Positions 27,148 to 36,740 of a stretch of DNA of 64,000 nucleotides are shown here, piece by piece. Source of the stretch: Agrobacterium larrymoorei (GTDB taxonomy: Bacteria > Pseudomonadota > Alphaproteobacteria > Rhizobiales > Rhizobiaceae); NCBI RefSeq assembly GCF_030819275.1, contig NZ_JAUTBL010000002.1, positions 746,501 through 810,500 of the forward strand. The letters run 5' to 3'. The notes below the pieces were generated by a model. That model saw only the letters and a program-made list of their open reading frames with translations. It ran no database searches and had not been told where the DNA came from. The translations under genes and the position numbers were made by a program. Numbering within the stretch: the stretch's first letter is position 1; each line of letters starts with the position of its first letter.

Positions 27148-27266
27148 ATAGACCTACGTTTTTAAGCGGGAGTGTGGAGAGAACTCCTCAATGAAAACTT
27201 TACGGCAGATGAAACTTTGATGACAGTTTAACGTCCGGCTTGATGCTGCGGAGGCGAGCCAGTCAA

Positions 27267-27491
27267 TCAGCGCCTGTGAGTGTTGTGGAGAGCATAAAGC
27301 TCTGCGACGTTGACGGCCTCACCATCTCTATTGCGGCCAACGAGATTAGGCTTTTCTACGTGCTGCGTCTCTGCCCATAGCTTTAGCGCTGCGCGCACAA
27401 CTTCACTGCTTGATGCATAAGCACCACGAGCCACGGCTTCGTGCATCTTTGCGGCCTGCTCTGGAGAGATCGATACGGTCAACAATGGCAT
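27267..27491 (-). CDS. ParD-like ribbon-helix-helix antitoxin, apparently orphan
   Basis: A 74-residue protein with a strand-helix-helix N-terminus, LLTVSISPEQAAKMHEAVARG, followed by YASSSEVVRAALKLW, the pattern of CopG/ParD antitoxins. These dimerise to bind DNA and use their C-terminal tail to cover a ParE toxin. ATG at 27491 has GGAGGACTACC directly upstream. No ParE-like gene follows: the next 120 bp leftward are noncoding up to the EAL gene. It may be a solitary antitoxin or a simple repressor. Confidence 0.82.
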   Translation of the reverse strand: MPLLTVSISPEQAAKMHEAVARGAYASSSEVVRAALKLWAETQHVEKPNLVGRNRDGEAVNVAELYALHNTHRR

Positions 27492-27722
27492 GGTAGTCCT
27501 CCCTATTTCCAAGCTGCGGAATTTTTCCCGTCAGCCGTATGGCCGCCATGGGGTCGCGATGCGGCACATAATATTGTCACATCGCCAGATGGCGGTCGGA
27601 GCAAACGCGGTAGCTCGCGGTTGGTTCCAGATGATATTCACTGAACGACGAAGAGCTTCCGGCATGCGATCGCTTCGCGCTTCGATATGCCGCAAAGCAG
27701 TCGGATGCTTGTCGCATTTTTT

Positions 27723-27744
27723 ATTGATTGATCAGTCAATCAAT
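27723..27744 (+). promoter_or_regulatory. Probable BetI operator
   Basis: ATTGATTGA and TCAATCAAT form a perfect 9-bp inverted repeat around TCAG, 28 bp before the betI ATG. Its ATTGATTG arm resembles known BetI sites, so autoregulation of betI-betB-betA relieved by choline is expected. Confidence 0.8.
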
Positions 27745-27771
27745 AATAATAAAGGCACAAAGGAGATCGTT

Positions 27772-28383
27772 ATGCCCAAAGTCGGAATGGAGCCATTGCG
27801 GCGCAAAGCGCTGGTCGATGCAGCTCTACGCACCATAGGCCATCATGGTTCGCTGAATGTGACGATGTCGGACATCGCACGAGAGGCGGGCGTTTCGGCG
27901 GCCCTCGCGCACCATTACTTCGGCAGCAAGCAGCAACTCCTGCTGGAGACGATCCGCAGCCTGTTGCGGGATTTGCGGCGGGATGCAATTGCGGCGTTGA
28001 CACGGGCCTCCGGTGCGCGCGAGCGCCTCAGCGCCATCGTGCGGGTGTCGTTTCAAAGCGACCAGTTCACCCAGGAAACGGTGGCGGCGTGGCTGGCCTT
28101 TTATGTCGAGGCGCAGCGCTCGGAAGAAACCCGCCGTCTTCTCGTCGTCTATACCAAGCGCCTTCGCTCCAACATCATGCATAGCCTCGGTCGTCTTTGC
28201 CCGCCCGACGACGCGGCAAGGATTGCGGAAGGGGCAGCAGCGCTGATCGACGGGCTTTATATTCGCCACAGTCTGCATGCCGCACCGCTTGGCATCTCCG
28301 CCGCGGGCGCTCTGGTCGAAGATTACTTCGACGTGCAGCTGAAACGCTTTTTGGACAACAAGCCGTCCACCCGCATTCTTTGA
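27772..28383 (+). CDS. betI: Choline-responsive TetR-family repressor
   Basis: A 203-residue repressor with the BetI N-terminal helix-turn-helix: [40 protein letters not shown]. The C-terminal ligand domain keeps family segments [15 protein letters not shown] and DGLYIRHSL. BetI represses glycine betaine synthesis genes in the absence of choline. The ATG at 27772 has AAAGGAGA upstream and lies just behind the palindrome at 27723-27744. It leads betI-betB-betA. Confidence 0.95.
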   Translation: MPKVGMEPLRRKALVDAALRTIGHHGSLNVTMSDIAREAGVSAALAHHYFGSKQQLLLETIRSLLRDLRRDAIAALTRASGARERLSAIVRVSFQSDQFTQETVAAWLAFYVEAQRSEETRRLLVVYTKRLRSNIMHSLGRLCPPDDAARIAEGAAALIDGLYIRHSLHAAPLGISAAGALVEDYFDVQLKRFLDNKPSTRIL

Positions 28384-28394
28384 GGATACTGATC

Positions 28395-29864
28395 ATGACG
28401 TTGAAAGCCCAGCCGAAAGCCTCGCATTTCATCGATGGCGACTATGTTGAAGACGACAAGGGAACGCTGATCGAAAGCATCTATCCGGCGACCGGTGAAG
28501 TCATTGCGCGCCTTTATGCGGCGACCCCTGCCATTGTCGAGCGGGCAATCGCCTCGGCGAAGCGCGCCCAGAAAGAATGGGCGGCGATGAGCCCGACGGC
28601 ACGCGGGCGTATCCTGCGCCGTGCTGCAGACATTATGCGCGAGCGCAACCGCGAGCTTTCCGAACTTGAAACGCTCGACACCGGCAAGCCTATTCAGGAA
28701 ACCATCGTTGCTGATCCGACCTCCGGGGCTGATTGCTTCGAATTCTTTGGCGGCATCGCGCCATCTGCGTTGAACGGCGATTACATTCCGCTTGGCGGCG
28801 ATTTTGCCTATACCAAGCGTGTCCCGCTGGGTGTCTGCTTCGGTATCGGCGCCTGGAACTACCCCCAACAGATCGCCTGCTGGAAAGCGGCGCCTGCGCT
28901 CGTCGCTGGCAACGCCATGGTCTTCAAGCCATCGGAAAACACCCCGCTGGGCGCCTTGAAGATTGCCGAAATTCTCATCGAAGCGGGACTGCCGAAAGGT
29001 CTCTTCAACGTCATTCAGGGGGATCGCGATACCGGCCCGCTCCTCGTCAACCATCCAGATATCGCCAAGGTGTCATTGACCGGCTCGGTTCCTACGGGCC
29101 GCAAGGTCGCTGCCGCGGCTGCGGGCCATCTGAAGCATGTGACGATGGAACTTGGCGGCAAGTCGCCGCTCATCGTCTTCGACGACGCCGATATCGAAAG
29201 TGCGGTTGGCGGCGCCATGCTCGGCAATTTCTATTCCTCTGGGCAGGTCTGCTCCAATGGCACGCGCGTCTTCGTTCAGCGAGGTGCAAAACAGCGTTTC
29301 CTCGACAATCTCAAAAGCCGCACCGACGCCATGATTATTGGCGACCCCATGGATGAGACAACCCAGATCGGCCCGCTCGTCTCGAAGGCGCAGCAGGAAA
29401 AGGTCCTGGCCTATATGGAGAAGGGCAAGGCAGAAGGCGCGACGCTCGTGAGCGGAGGCGGCATTCCCAACAATGTCTCCGGCCAGGGCTATTACGTGCA
29501 GCCCACCGTCTTTGCCGATGTGAAGGACGACATGACGATTGCCCGCGAGGAGATCTTCGGGCCTGTGATGTGCGTACTCGATTTCGACGATGAAGACGAG
29601 GTCATTGCCCGCGCCAACGCGACCGAATTCGGTCTCGCGGGCGGCGTCTTCACGGCCGATCTGTCGCGTGCGCATCGCGTCGTCGATCAGCTGGAAGCCG
29701 GGACGCTCTGGATCAACACCTATAATCTGTGCCCGGTCGAAATGCCCTTCGGCGGCTCGAAGCAATCCGGCTTTGGCCGGGAAAATTCGGCAGCAGCCCT
29801 CAATCATTACAGCGAGTTGAAGACGGTTTACGTGGCGACCGGGAAGGTCGAAGCGCCGTATTGA
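28395..29864 (+). CDS. betB: Betaine aldehyde dehydrogenase
   Basis: Oxidises betaine aldehyde to glycine betaine with NAD(P)+, the second step from choline; the product is an osmoprotectant and carbon/nitrogen source. At 489 residues it has the cofactor loop [16 protein letters not shown], the general base in [11 protein letters not shown], and the catalytic thiol Cys286 in [13 protein letters not shown], the same number as in E. coli BetB. The ATG follows AGGA and is 11 bp after betI; a longer upstream frame is antisense-like noise over betI. Choline sulfatase (betC), present in some rhizobial bet operons, is missing here. Confidence 0.96.
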   Translation: MTLKAQPKASHFIDGDYVEDDKGTLIESIYPATGEVIARLYAATPAIVERAIASAKRAQKEWAAMSPTARGRILRRAADIMRERNRELSELETLDTGKPIQETIVADPTSGADCFEFFGGIAPSALNGDYIPLGGDFAYTKRVPLGVCFGIGAWNYPQQIACWKAAPALVAGNAMVFKPSENTPLGALKIAEILIEAGLPKGLFNVIQGDRDTGPLLVNHPDIAKVSLTGSVPTGRKVAAAAAGHLKHVTMELGGKSPLIVFDDADIESAVGGAMLGNFYSSGQVCSNGTRVFVQRGAKQRFLDNLKSRTDAMIIGDPMDETTQIGPLVSKAQQEKVLAYMEKGKAEGATLVSGGGIPNNVSGQGYYVQPTVFADVKDDMTIAREEIFGPVMCVLDFDDEDEVIARANATEFGLAGGVFTADLSRAHRVVDQLEAGTLWINTYNLCPVEMPFGGSKQSGFGRENSAAALNHYSELKTVYVATGKVEAPY

Positions 29865-29965
29865 AGGTGCGCTCCCCTGCTAGGGGAGTATCCAATAGAT
29901 CATGTTCGTCGCCGGTCCTCTGATGACCTTAAGCGCGGGCAATTAACACCAAAAGAGATAAGCTG

Positions 29966-31618
29966 ATGCAACAGGCAGATTTCGTCATTGTCGGTTCCGG
30001 GTCCGCTGGCTCAGCCATGGCCTATCGCCTGTCGGAAGATGGCAAGTATTCTGTCATCGTCATCGAGGCGGGCGGATCGGATTACGGACCCTTCATCCAG
30101 ATGCCCGCAGCGCTCGCCTGGCCGATGAGCATGAAGCGCTACAATTGGGGTTATCTCTCCGAGCCAGAGCCGAACCTCAACAATCGTCGCATCACCGCCC
30201 CCCGGGGGAAGGTCATCGGCGGCTCGTCCTCCATCAACGGACTTGTCTATGTCCGCGGTCACGCGGAGGACTTCAACCGCTGGGAAGAACGCGGTGCGCA
30301 GGGCTGGGCCTATGCGGATGTGCTGCCTTACTTCAAGCGCATGGAACATAGCCACGGCGGTGAGCAAGGCTGGCGCGGCACGGACGGGCCGCTGCATGTA
30401 CAGCGTGGTCCGGTGAAGAATCCTCTGTTCCATGCCTTCATTCAGGCAGGCGCACAGGCCGGGTTTGAACTGACAGACGACTATAACGGTTCGAAGCAGG
30501 AGGGCTTCGGCCTGATGGAGCAGACGATCCACGACGGTCGTCGCTGGTCCGCGGCAAACGCGTATCTGAGGCCGGCTCTGAAGCGCGCTAATGTCACGCT
30601 CGTGCACGGCTTTGCGCGTAAGATCGTGATCGACAATGGCCGCGCGACAGGCGTCGAGATTGAACGCAAGGGTGCCGTCGAGACGATACGCGCAAACCGT
30701 GAAGTGATCGTTGCCGCCTCGTCCTTCAACTCGCCGAAACTCCTGATGCTCTCCGGCATCGGTCCGGCGCAGCATTTGCAGGACATGGGTATCGAGGTGA
30801 AAGTGGACCGCCCGGGCGTTGGCGCCAATCTGCAGGACCATATGGAATTCTACTTCCAGCAGGTCTCGACCAAGCCCGTATCGCTCTATTCATGGCTTCC
30901 TTGGTTCTGGCAGGGCGTGGCGGGTGCGCAGTGGCTGATGACCAAGGGCGGGCTTGGTGCCTCCAACCAGTTCGAGGCCTGCGCCTTCCTGCGCTCCGCA
31001 CCAGGATTGAAGCAGCCGGATATCCAGTTTCATTTCCTCCCCGTCGCCATTTCCTACGACGGCAAGGCCGCCGCCAAGAGCCATGGCTTCCAGGTGCATG
31101 TCGGCTACAACCTGTCGAAATCCCGCGGCGACGTTAAGCTTCGATCGTCCGATCCGAAGGACGACCCGGTGATCCGCTTCAACTATATGAGCCACGCAGA
31201 AGACTGGGAGAAATTCCGCCATTGCGTGCGCCTCACGCGCGAGATTTTCGGCCAGAAAGCCTTCGACGAGTTCCGCGGTCCTGAAATCCAGCCGGGCGAA
31301 AATGTTCAGTCCGATGCGGAGATCGACGCCTTCCTGCGTGAGCATCTGGAAAGCGCCTACCACCCCTGCGGCACCTGCCGGATGGGCGCCAAGGACGATC
31401 CTCTGGCCGTTGTCGATCCGGAATGCCGCGTCATTGGGGTCGATGGCCTGCGCGTGGCGGATAGTTCGATCTTCCCGCATGTGACCTATGGCAATCTCAA
31501 CGCACCGTCGATCATGACAGGAGAAAAAGCGGCCGATCATATTCTTGGCCGACAGCCCTTGCCGCGCTCCAATCAGGAGCCTTGGGTCAATCCGCGTGCA
31601 GCGGTCAGCGATCGCTAG
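29966..31618 (+). CDS. betA: Choline dehydrogenase (FAD, GMC family)
   Basis: Oxidises choline to betaine aldehyde, membrane-associated. The FAD-binding start is [20 protein letters not shown], followed by GMC signature 1 ([20 protein letters not shown]) and signature 2 ([18 protein letters not shown]). Near the C-terminus [10 protein letters not shown] and [17 protein letters not shown] hold the catalytic His and Asn. The 550-residue length is normal. It is 101 bp after betB; that gap holds a small CTCCCCT/AGGGGAG hairpin at 29871-29887, which might tune betA expression. Confidence 0.96.
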   Translation: MQQADFVIVGSGSAGSAMAYRLSEDGKYSVIVIEAGGSDYGPFIQMPAALAWPMSMKRYNWGYLSEPEPNLNNRRITAPRGKVIGGSSSINGLVYVRGHAEDFNRWEERGAQGWAYADVLPYFKRMEHSHGGEQGWRGTDGPLHVQRGPVKNPLFHAFIQAGAQAGFELTDDYNGSKQEGFGLMEQTIHDGRRWSAANAYLRPALKRANVTLVHGFARKIVIDNGRATGVEIERKGAVETIRANREVIVAASSFNSPKLLMLSGIGPAQHLQDMGIEVKVDRPGVGANLQDHMEFYFQQVSTKPVSLYSWLPWFWQGVAGAQWLMTKGGLGASNQFEACAFLRSAPGLKQPDIQFHFLPVAISYDGKAAAKSHGFQVHVGYNLSKSRGDVKLRSSDPKDDPVIRFNYMSHAEDWEKFRHCVRLTREIFGQKAFDEFRGPEIQPGENVQSDAEIDAFLREHLESAYHPCGTCRMGAKDDPLAVVDPECRVIGVDGLRVADSSIFPHVTYGNLNAPSIMTGEKAADHILGRQPLPRSNQEPWVNPRAAVSDR

Positions 31619-31626
31619 GGCGGCGC

Positions 31627-31642
31627 GCGTCCTTTTGGACGC
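31627..31642 (+). terminator. Small hairpin after betA
   Basis: GCGTCC and GGACGC pair around TTTT 8 bp after the betA stop. The stem is short; it is a weak terminator candidate. Confidence 0.4.
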
Positions 31643-31672
31643 ACTAAGGACATCTGTCTCTCTGAAACTACG

Positions 31673-31720
31673 CATCGTGCTTTTCCAAAAATCGACCCCG
31701 ATTTTCGGAAAAGCACGATG
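31673..31720. repeat. Long palindrome between betA and the ParDE pair
   Basis: CATCGTGCTTTTCC and GGAAAAGCACGATG are the outer arms, continued by AAAATCG and CGATTTT around a short centre, giving a nearly perfect stem of over 20 bp. Its sequence recalls dispersed palindromes I have seen in rhizobial genomes. It may terminate both convergent transcripts. Confidence 0.7.
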
Positions 31721-31729
31721 TTGTAGGTG

Positions 31730-32029
31730 TCAATGATAGTCATCTTCGCGCTGGTGGCGAACAGCGGCTATCGTGACGGTTTCGGGACCGTCGATGCGAA
31801 AGAGAACCACATAACCAGATGAGCCGAAAGGAACGAGCAGCTCGCGCATGGTACTCGTTCCTCCTGCCGCACGGCGGCAGCTGAATGGAAAATCGACCAA
31901 TATACCCAGTCCGGCTCGTATTGCCTTTAAGGCTCTTTCGGCAGTCTCGATGTCGTAGTCGATGAGGTAATCGTAAATGCGGTCAAAGTCTTCTAGCGCT
32001 TCGGCGGTGTAACGGAGTGCATAGGTCAT
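31730..32029 (-). CDS. ParE/RelE-superfamily toxin
   Basis: A 99-residue toxin with the compact beta-rich fold of the family: starting YALRYTAEALEDFDRIYDYL, then ERALKAIRAGL, the FPFSCRRA turn, and a terminal strand pair YVVLFRIDGPETVTIAAVRH, with basic residues just before the end (RHQRED). ParE members poison gyrase, RelE members cut mRNA; the target cannot be chosen from sequence, but ParE is more likely given the partner. Its ATG overlaps the antitoxin stop by 4 bp (ATGA). Confidence 0.85.
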   Translation of the reverse strand: MTYALRYTAEALEDFDRIYDYLIDYDIETAERALKAIRAGLGILVDFPFSCRRAAGGTSTMRELLVPFGSSGYVVLFRIDGPETVTIAAVRHQREDDYH

Positions 32030-32307
32030 TTTTGCTTGGACGCTTTTGCCACCTTAGCCGCCTCAAGTTTCTGCTGCATCGAAGATAACACGTCATCGGT
32101 CGTGTAATACAGGCCTGTGCGTTCGGCCTGCTCCAGAGACGCCAGCCCCCTGGCGATGAATTCAGCCTGCGATTTGCGGATTTCCACCTGCTTGCGCACG
32201 GCCTCTTCGATAAAGCCGGACAGCGTTTCACCCTCTCTTAGAACGCTTTCTGCTTTTTCTCTAAATTCCGGCTCGACCCGAAGGGGTGGCAAGGTCGCGG
32301 TTTTCAT
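32026..32307 (-). CDS. ParD-like antitoxin
   Basis: A 93-residue protein. The N-terminal half has a strand TLPPLRVEPEFREKAE and a helix-turn-helix GETLSGFIEEAVRKQVEIRK as in ribbon-helix-helix antitoxins. The remaining tail, ending AAKVAKASKQK, is charged and likely folds only on the toxin. The ATG at 32307 is preceded by AGGAGG with a 7-nt spacer and begins the recognisable domain; the frame is open further upstream. It is first in a two-gene operon with the ParE-like toxin, the usual order, so autoregulation is expected. Confidence 0.82.
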   Translation of the reverse strand: MKTATLPPLRVEPEFREKAESVLREGETLSGFIEEAVRKQVEIRKSQAEFIARGLASLEQAERTGLYYTTDDVLSSMQQKLEAAKVAKASKQK

Positions 32308-32439
32308 CGGATTGCCTCCTGCATTGCAATTGCGATACGTAGATTTGCACCTTTGCGCGGCATTTGTCAAAGACATGGTTGCAATCGAAGCGCCCTGGTC
32401 CGATAAGAAATCTTGCTATTTGAATTGCAGAAACACGCC

Positions 32440-33849
32440 ATGCCCGCCACGTACAAAAAAATGAAGATGGTCCGCCGCTCTCGCGTCATGTGGGGATCTT
32501 GGCGTATCTGGAAGCCCAGAGCCGTCTTCTGGCTCGGTGCCATCGCGGTAGGGCTGATCAGTGTTGCCTTCGCCAAGGCTGCGGACTGGGCGCAGCACGT
32601 TTTTGCCGCCACGACATCGTCTGGCGAATGGGCATACCTTCTGCCCCTCATTATCACGCCACTCGGCTTCGTCATCTGCGCCTGGTTGGCAATGGTGGTG
32701 TTTCCCAATTCCGGCGGAAGTGGCATTCCGCAAGCCATCGCCGCGCGTCATTTTCACGATGATGCGGACCGTTCGAGACTTTTGTCGATCAAGCTTGCCG
32801 TTGGCAAGATCGTGCTGACCGTCGTCGGCCTGATGTCCGGCGCATCCATTGGGCGCGAGGGGCCAACGGTGCAGGTCGGTGCCTCGATCATGCTTCTGGC
32901 AGCGCGGGTGGGCGGCATGGCGCAGGCGAGTGGGCTGATCCTTGCCGGATCGGCCGCGGGGATTGCTGCGGCCTTCAATACGCCACTCGCCGGCATCGTC
33001 TTTGCCATTGAGGAGATGAGCCGCTCCTATCAGTCCCGCGCCAACGGCCTCGTGCTGACGGCTGTCATCCTTTCCGGTCTCGCCTCTCTCGGACTTGTTG
33101 GCAGCTACACCTATTTCGGCACCAGCACAGTGGTGATGCAGACGGGGAAGGACTGGAGTCTTGTCCTGCTTTGTGGCATCGGTGGCGGCTTCCTCGGCGC
33201 CATCTTTAGCGCTGGCGCTCTGCGCGCCTCACAACGCATTCGTCGCTGGGCACATACGGTTCCGCTCAAGCGCATGCTGATTGTCGCAGCGGTCTGCGGC
33301 ATGGCTTCAGCCGTCATAGGCATCGTGAGCGGTGGCGCGACCTTCGGGACAGGCTATGAGCAGGCGCGGGCGGCGGTAGAGGGTGAAGCTGCACCGATGC
33401 TGTTCTTTGCCGAAAAGCTGATGACGACATTTCTCGCCATGCTGTCGGGCATTCCTGGCGGCATATTCGCGCCTTCGCTCTCCGTCGGTGCGGGCTTCGG
33501 CAGTACGGTGTCCTCCCTTCTGGGCACCAGCATCGCGCTTGGCGCTATCCTTGGCATGGCGGGCTATTTCGCCGGTGTCGTTCAGGCGCCGATGACGGCT
33601 TTTGTCATTATTCTGGAAATGACCGGCAATCATGATGGAGTCATCGCCATCATGGCCGCGTCGATGCTGGGCTACCTGACCTCGCGGATGATTTCACCCG
33701 AGCCCCTCTACCATGGCCTGTCTCGCGTGTTCATTGCGCAGGGGATCAGGGCAAGGCGCGCGAGCGAAGCCGAGCATCATGAACGTGACGCTCACGCAGA
33801 TTCCGGCTTGCGCTCCGGTGCCGGATCGAATGAGTTGACGCCGAAGTAA
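32440..33849 (+). CDS. ClC-family chloride channel or H+/Cl- antiporter
   Basis: A membrane protein of about 469 residues with roughly ten hydrophobic helices. Ion-path motifs are present: GSGIPQ, GREGPTVQVG (gating Glu), and GIFAPSLSVGAG. VFAIEEMS aligns with the internal Glu used for protons in E. coli ClcA, which favours antiport. No C-terminal CBS domains; instead a short His/Glu-rich tail. The ATG at 32440 has no clear ribosome site, and in-frame ATGs at 32461 and 32467 are possible. Its last 58 bp overlap the convergent DUF3750 gene. Confidence 0.92.
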   Translation: MPATYKKMKMVRRSRVMWGSWRIWKPRAVFWLGAIAVGLISVAFAKAADWAQHVFAATTSSGEWAYLLPLIITPLGFVICAWLAMVVFPNSGGSGIPQAIAARHFHDDADRSRLLSIKLAVGKIVLTVVGLMSGASIGREGPTVQVGASIMLLAARVGGMAQASGLILAGSAAGIAAAFNTPLAGIVFAIEEMSRSYQSRANGLVLTAVILSGLASLGLVGSYTYFGTSTVVMQTGKDWSLVLLCGIGGGFLGAIFSAGALRASQRIRRWAHTVPLKRMLIVAAVCGMASAVIGIVSGGATFGTGYEQARAAVEGEAAPMLFFAEKLMTTFLAMLSGIPGGIFAPSLSVGAGFGSTVSSLLGTSIALGAILGMAGYFAGVVQAPMTAFVIILEMTGNHDGVIAIMAASMLGYLTSRMISPEPLYHGLSRVFIAQGIRARRASEAEHHERDAHADSGLRSGAGSNELTPK

Positions 33850-34571
33850 CCGAGCCCTGGGATCTTGATGCCAGGGTTTTGAATATCGATGCCGGCGACG
33901 AGACCGAGGAAATTGATCTCGAAGCCGCTACGCACGCCGGCGGACAGTCCGAACAGCCCACCCAGCGAAACGCTGACATCCTTCCAATCGTCGGCAATAT
34001 GGAAAAACGCGCCATTCGGCAGGTAGTCACGGCCGACAGCGTCCGGCGGCAGCACCGCGCCGAGTTCCGGCACGCTACGCAGCACATGGGCGATGAACGT
34101 ATTGGAATTGGGGCCGGGGTAAATCCGGTAGCCCCCAGCCTTGGCGTAAGGGTAGTCGGCAATGACCTGCTGGATTTTCGGGATCAGCCTTTCGGCTTTC
34201 TCACCGTGCAATTCCAGAACCTTACGCGGCATATTGGAATACCAGTAGGCATCCGGCGCGTAGGCATTGCGGCGAATGGGCGAGCCCCAGCCGACCTTGT
34301 CGTAACGCTCATAGCTTGAAGCACCTTCCGGCTTCATCACGATCCAGGCATGGCTGGCAATCGACCCTTTGAAACCGCCGGTCATGGCCGAGTAGACATA
34401 GATCGCTGCGGGTTTGTCCACGGCTGCTTCGGGCAGAATGCCTGCGGAAGACCACCGTGCATTGCGGTAGCCGGTCGGATGTTCCTTCATTGCCCAGAGA
34501 CCCGCGGAGGCGAGGGCAGGCAAGAGATAGACGAGAAAGACGACGGCCAGAAACCGCTTGGCAAATTTCAA
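33792..34571 (-). CDS. DUF3750 protein, membrane-anchored
   Basis: A 259-residue protein whose first 25 residues form a signal or anchor helix (FLAVVFLVYLLPALASAGLW). The domain shows SHAWIVMKPEGASSYERYD, RIYPGPNSNTFIAHVLRSV and GGLFGLSAGVRSGFEINFLG. Conserved His, Cys-free Asn and Pro segments of this kind suggest a permuted papain-like (NlpC-type) fold, but catalysis is unproven and the family is uncharacterised. Its 3' end overlaps the ClC gene by 58 bp in the convergent direction. Confidence 0.8.
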   Translation of the reverse strand: MKFAKRFLAVVFLVYLLPALASAGLWAMKEHPTGYRNARWSSAGILPEAAVDKPAAIYVYSAMTGGFKGSIASHAWIVMKPEGASSYERYDKVGWGSPIRRNAYAPDAYWYSNMPRKVLELHGEKAERLIPKIQQVIADYPYAKAGGYRIYPGPNSNTFIAHVLRSVPELGAVLPPDAVGRDYLPNGAFFHIADDWKDVSVSLGGLFGLSAGVRSGFEINFLGLVAGIDIQNPGIKIPGLGYFGVNSFDPAPERKPESA

Positions 34572-34645
34572 TGGAGTGCCCCGTGCATGATGCGACCAAT
34601 AGGGTTAGATAGGGATCGCATTTCGAACTTTTTGAGGCCAGCACC

Positions 34646-35650
34646 ATGCACAACCCCGTTACCGTTGAAGTCACCCGCGGCAACCTCGTTGAGAGCCGTC
34701 ACCGAGGCATGGCCGTTGTGGTGGACGGCGATGGCAAGGTTGTCTTCTCGGCAGGCGATGTAGAAAGCGCAGTCTTCCCCCGTTCCGCCTGCAAGGCCAT
34801 GCAGGCGTTGTTCATGGTGGAAAGCGGGGCTGCGGACGCCTACGGTTTCGGCAACCGAGAGCTTGCGCTTTCCTGTGCATCCCATTCTGGTGAAGAAGCG
34901 CATGTGGAACTGGCGGCGTCTATGCTGGCACGCGCGGGGCATGATCTCAGCGCGCTGGAATGCGGCGCGCACTGGTCGATGGATCAGAAAGCACTCATCG
35001 GGCAGGCGCGGAGCATGGAGAAGCCGACAGCGCTGCACAACAACTGTTCCGGCAAACATTCCGGTTTCATCTGTGCCTGTAGCCATAACGGTATCGAGAC
35101 GAGAGGTTATGTCAATGCCGGGCACCAATTGCAGCGCGAAATCCGCGCCACGATGGAAAGCCTGACGGGTGTCGCGATTGCCGAAGACAGTTGCGGTATC
35201 GATGGATGCTCCATCCCGGCCTATGCCGTGCCGTTAAAATCGCTGGCGCAGGGCTTTGCCAAGATGGCGACCGGAAAAGGGCTTGAGCCGGCTCGCGCTC
35301 AGGCGTCACGCCGCTTGATTGAAGCCTGCATGGCCGAACCCTTTTACGTTGCCGGCACTGGCCGTACCTGCACCAAGCTGATGGAAATCGCCCCAGGCAG
35401 AATTTTTGCCAAGACTGGTGCCGAAGGGGTCTTTGTCGGCATTCTGCCGGAGAAGGGATTGGCAATCGCGGTGAAATGCGAAGATGGCACGACCCGCGCC
35501 GCAGAGGCAATGATTGCCGCTCTGTTAGCGCGTCACTTCGAAAAGAACAGCGTGGAAGAGCGCGCGCTCGACGCGATAGCGAACCGCTCCATGAAAAACT
35601 GGAACGGTATCCCCGTCGGCGACATCCGCGTGACCTCGGTCTTGTCCTGA
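34646..35650 (+). CDS. Rhizobial-type L-asparaginase
   Basis: Hydrolyses L-asparagine to aspartate and ammonia. It belongs to the class 3 (Rhizobium etli type) enzymes, unrelated to E. coli AnsA/AnsB. The serine-lysine tandem is in PRSACK (Ser47, Lys50), and the zinc-site residues are Cys134 and Lys137 in NNCSGKHSGF and Cys188 in DSCGIDGC, each one residue earlier than in R. etli ReAV. Full length is 334 residues. It has its own promoter region divergent from the DUF3750 gene, 74 bp apart. Confidence 0.95.
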   Translation: MHNPVTVEVTRGNLVESRHRGMAVVVDGDGKVVFSAGDVESAVFPRSACKAMQALFMVESGAADAYGFGNRELALSCASHSGEEAHVELAASMLARAGHDLSALECGAHWSMDQKALIGQARSMEKPTALHNNCSGKHSGFICACSHNGIETRGYVNAGHQLQREIRATMESLTGVAIAEDSCGIDGCSIPAYAVPLKSLAQGFAKMATGKGLEPARAQASRRLIEACMAEPFYVAGTGRTCTKLMEIAPGRIFAKTGAEGVFVGILPEKGLAIAVKCEDGTTRAAEAMIAALLARHFEKNSVEERALDAIANRSMKNWNGIPVGDIRVTSVLS

Positions 35651-35654
35651 ACCC

Positions 35655-36314
35655 TTAAGCCGGTTCGGCCGCTCTCGCATCCCACATTTCCTTGAAGGCC
35701 GGGCGGGACTGGCAACGTTCCAACCAAGCCTTGACGGCAGGGTGTGCGTCGAACAGCGGCGCGTGCGCCTGCGCGTAGCGAACGACTTCAGCGGCGTTCA
35801 GATCGGCAACGGTAAAGCGGTTGCCCACCAGATACTCCTTGTTCGCCAAGTGCTGCTCGAGCACGCGGAAGGGGCGGCGCAACATGCGCGCTGCCACTTC
35901 GATCACGGCTTTGCCGGTATCGCTGTCGGCCAATCCTTCGGCGAAGGTCGAGGAAATCTTCAGAGCGTTTGTCTCGATTTCCGTGGCGGCAAAAAAAGAC
36001 CACTGCATCATATGGGCATCTTCCGCGGCATCTTTCGGCGCGACGGATGTGCCGTATTTGCGCGCCAGATAAAGGTTGATCGCCATGGATTCGTAAAGGA
36101 CCATGCCGTCATCGTCGATGCAGGGGATAGTGCCCATCGGGTTGATGGCTAGATAGGAAGGCGTCAGCGTGTTGATTGGCGCATCGGCCGCCACAGGATC
36201 GGCCAGACGCCGGGCCTGGATGACCGGCACATGTTCGAACGCGATATCCAATTCCCGTGCAAGCCATAATGTACGCGTGGCCCGGGAACGATAGACGCCG
36301 TAAATAGTCAGCAT
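35655..36314 (-). CDS. Glutathione S-transferase family protein
   Basis: A 219-residue cytosolic protein. The N-terminal thioredoxin-like domain begins MLTIYGVYRSRATRTLWLAREL, shown here only up to that helix by its GVYRSRA turn, and has the cis-Pro/ESMAINLYLARKYG glutathione-binding segment. The C-terminal helical domain contains LVGNRFTVADLNAAEVV with the capping-box Asp. Substrate is unknown. The ATG at 36314 has GGAG 9 nt upstream; in-frame ATGs upstream do not. Convergent with asparaginase, 4 bp between stops. Confidence 0.9.
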   Translation of the reverse strand: MLTIYGVYRSRATRTLWLARELDIAFEHVPVIQARRLADPVAADAPINTLTPSYLAINPMGTIPCIDDDGMVLYESMAINLYLARKYGTSVAPKDAAEDAHMMQWSFFAATEIETNALKISSTFAEGLADSDTGKAVIEVAARMLRRPFRVLEQHLANKEYLVGNRFTVADLNAAEVVRYAQAHAPLFDAHPAVKAWLERCQSRPAFKEMWDARAAEPA

Positions 36315-36345
36315 TGCAAGCATCTCCGATTTGCCAGATGAAACC

Positions 36346-36451
36346 AAAGCATGTCGCACAAAAGTGGGCAGGGGTTTTGCCATAACGACATGCGATAAAA
36401 CAAAGACCTAAAGCATAAGGAGCGAATCTGAAAGATCGCGGCGCGCTTTAG
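36346..36451 (-). repeat. RIME-like intergenic repeat, copy 3 (well preserved)
   Basis: About 106 bp made of two palindromic arms: AAAGCATGTCGCACAAAAGT ... at one end and GATCGCGGCGCGCTTTAGG at the other. It matches the copy at 59927-60032 in inverse orientation at most positions. It fills the spacer between the GST and cyclase genes; the rest of 36315-36740 shows no gene. Confidence 0.8.
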
Positions 36452-36740
36452 GGTCATTCCTTCGAAGCCTGCGCCTTTGTTGCGTTCTGAGATGGCCGAT
36501 GCGGACAAGGCTCCGCGAGACCCAGTCCCGATAACGGAAAACAAGTAGCGCGGTAATGTCTTGGTAGTAATAGTATCATGAAAAAGACGTGTCATCGGCG
36601 CCAGGGCGTAGCAATGGGGTTTGTTAATTCAGTATAAGCAACTTCTCTGTAGCTTAAGCCTGTTGCTATCCGGCGAGGCTGCATTGAAGTTCGATCAAGC
36701 AGCAGCACCGGGCTTAAGATTTTTCATGGAGCCTTTAGAA

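Noticed and set aside
25276..27165. A 629-codon plus-strand frame opposite the EAL-CBS-GGDEF gene
   Set aside because: Antisense to a protein with clear domains; its translation is Asp/Val-rich with no family motif.
27723..27744. A second, separate TetR-type operator for the ParD-like gene
   Set aside because: Only one palindrome is present and its ATTGATTG arms fit BetI; there is no evidence for a distinct site.
36308..36595. A 95-codon minus-strand frame upstream of the GST gene
   Set aside because: It is largely the translation of the RIME-like repeat at 36346-36451.
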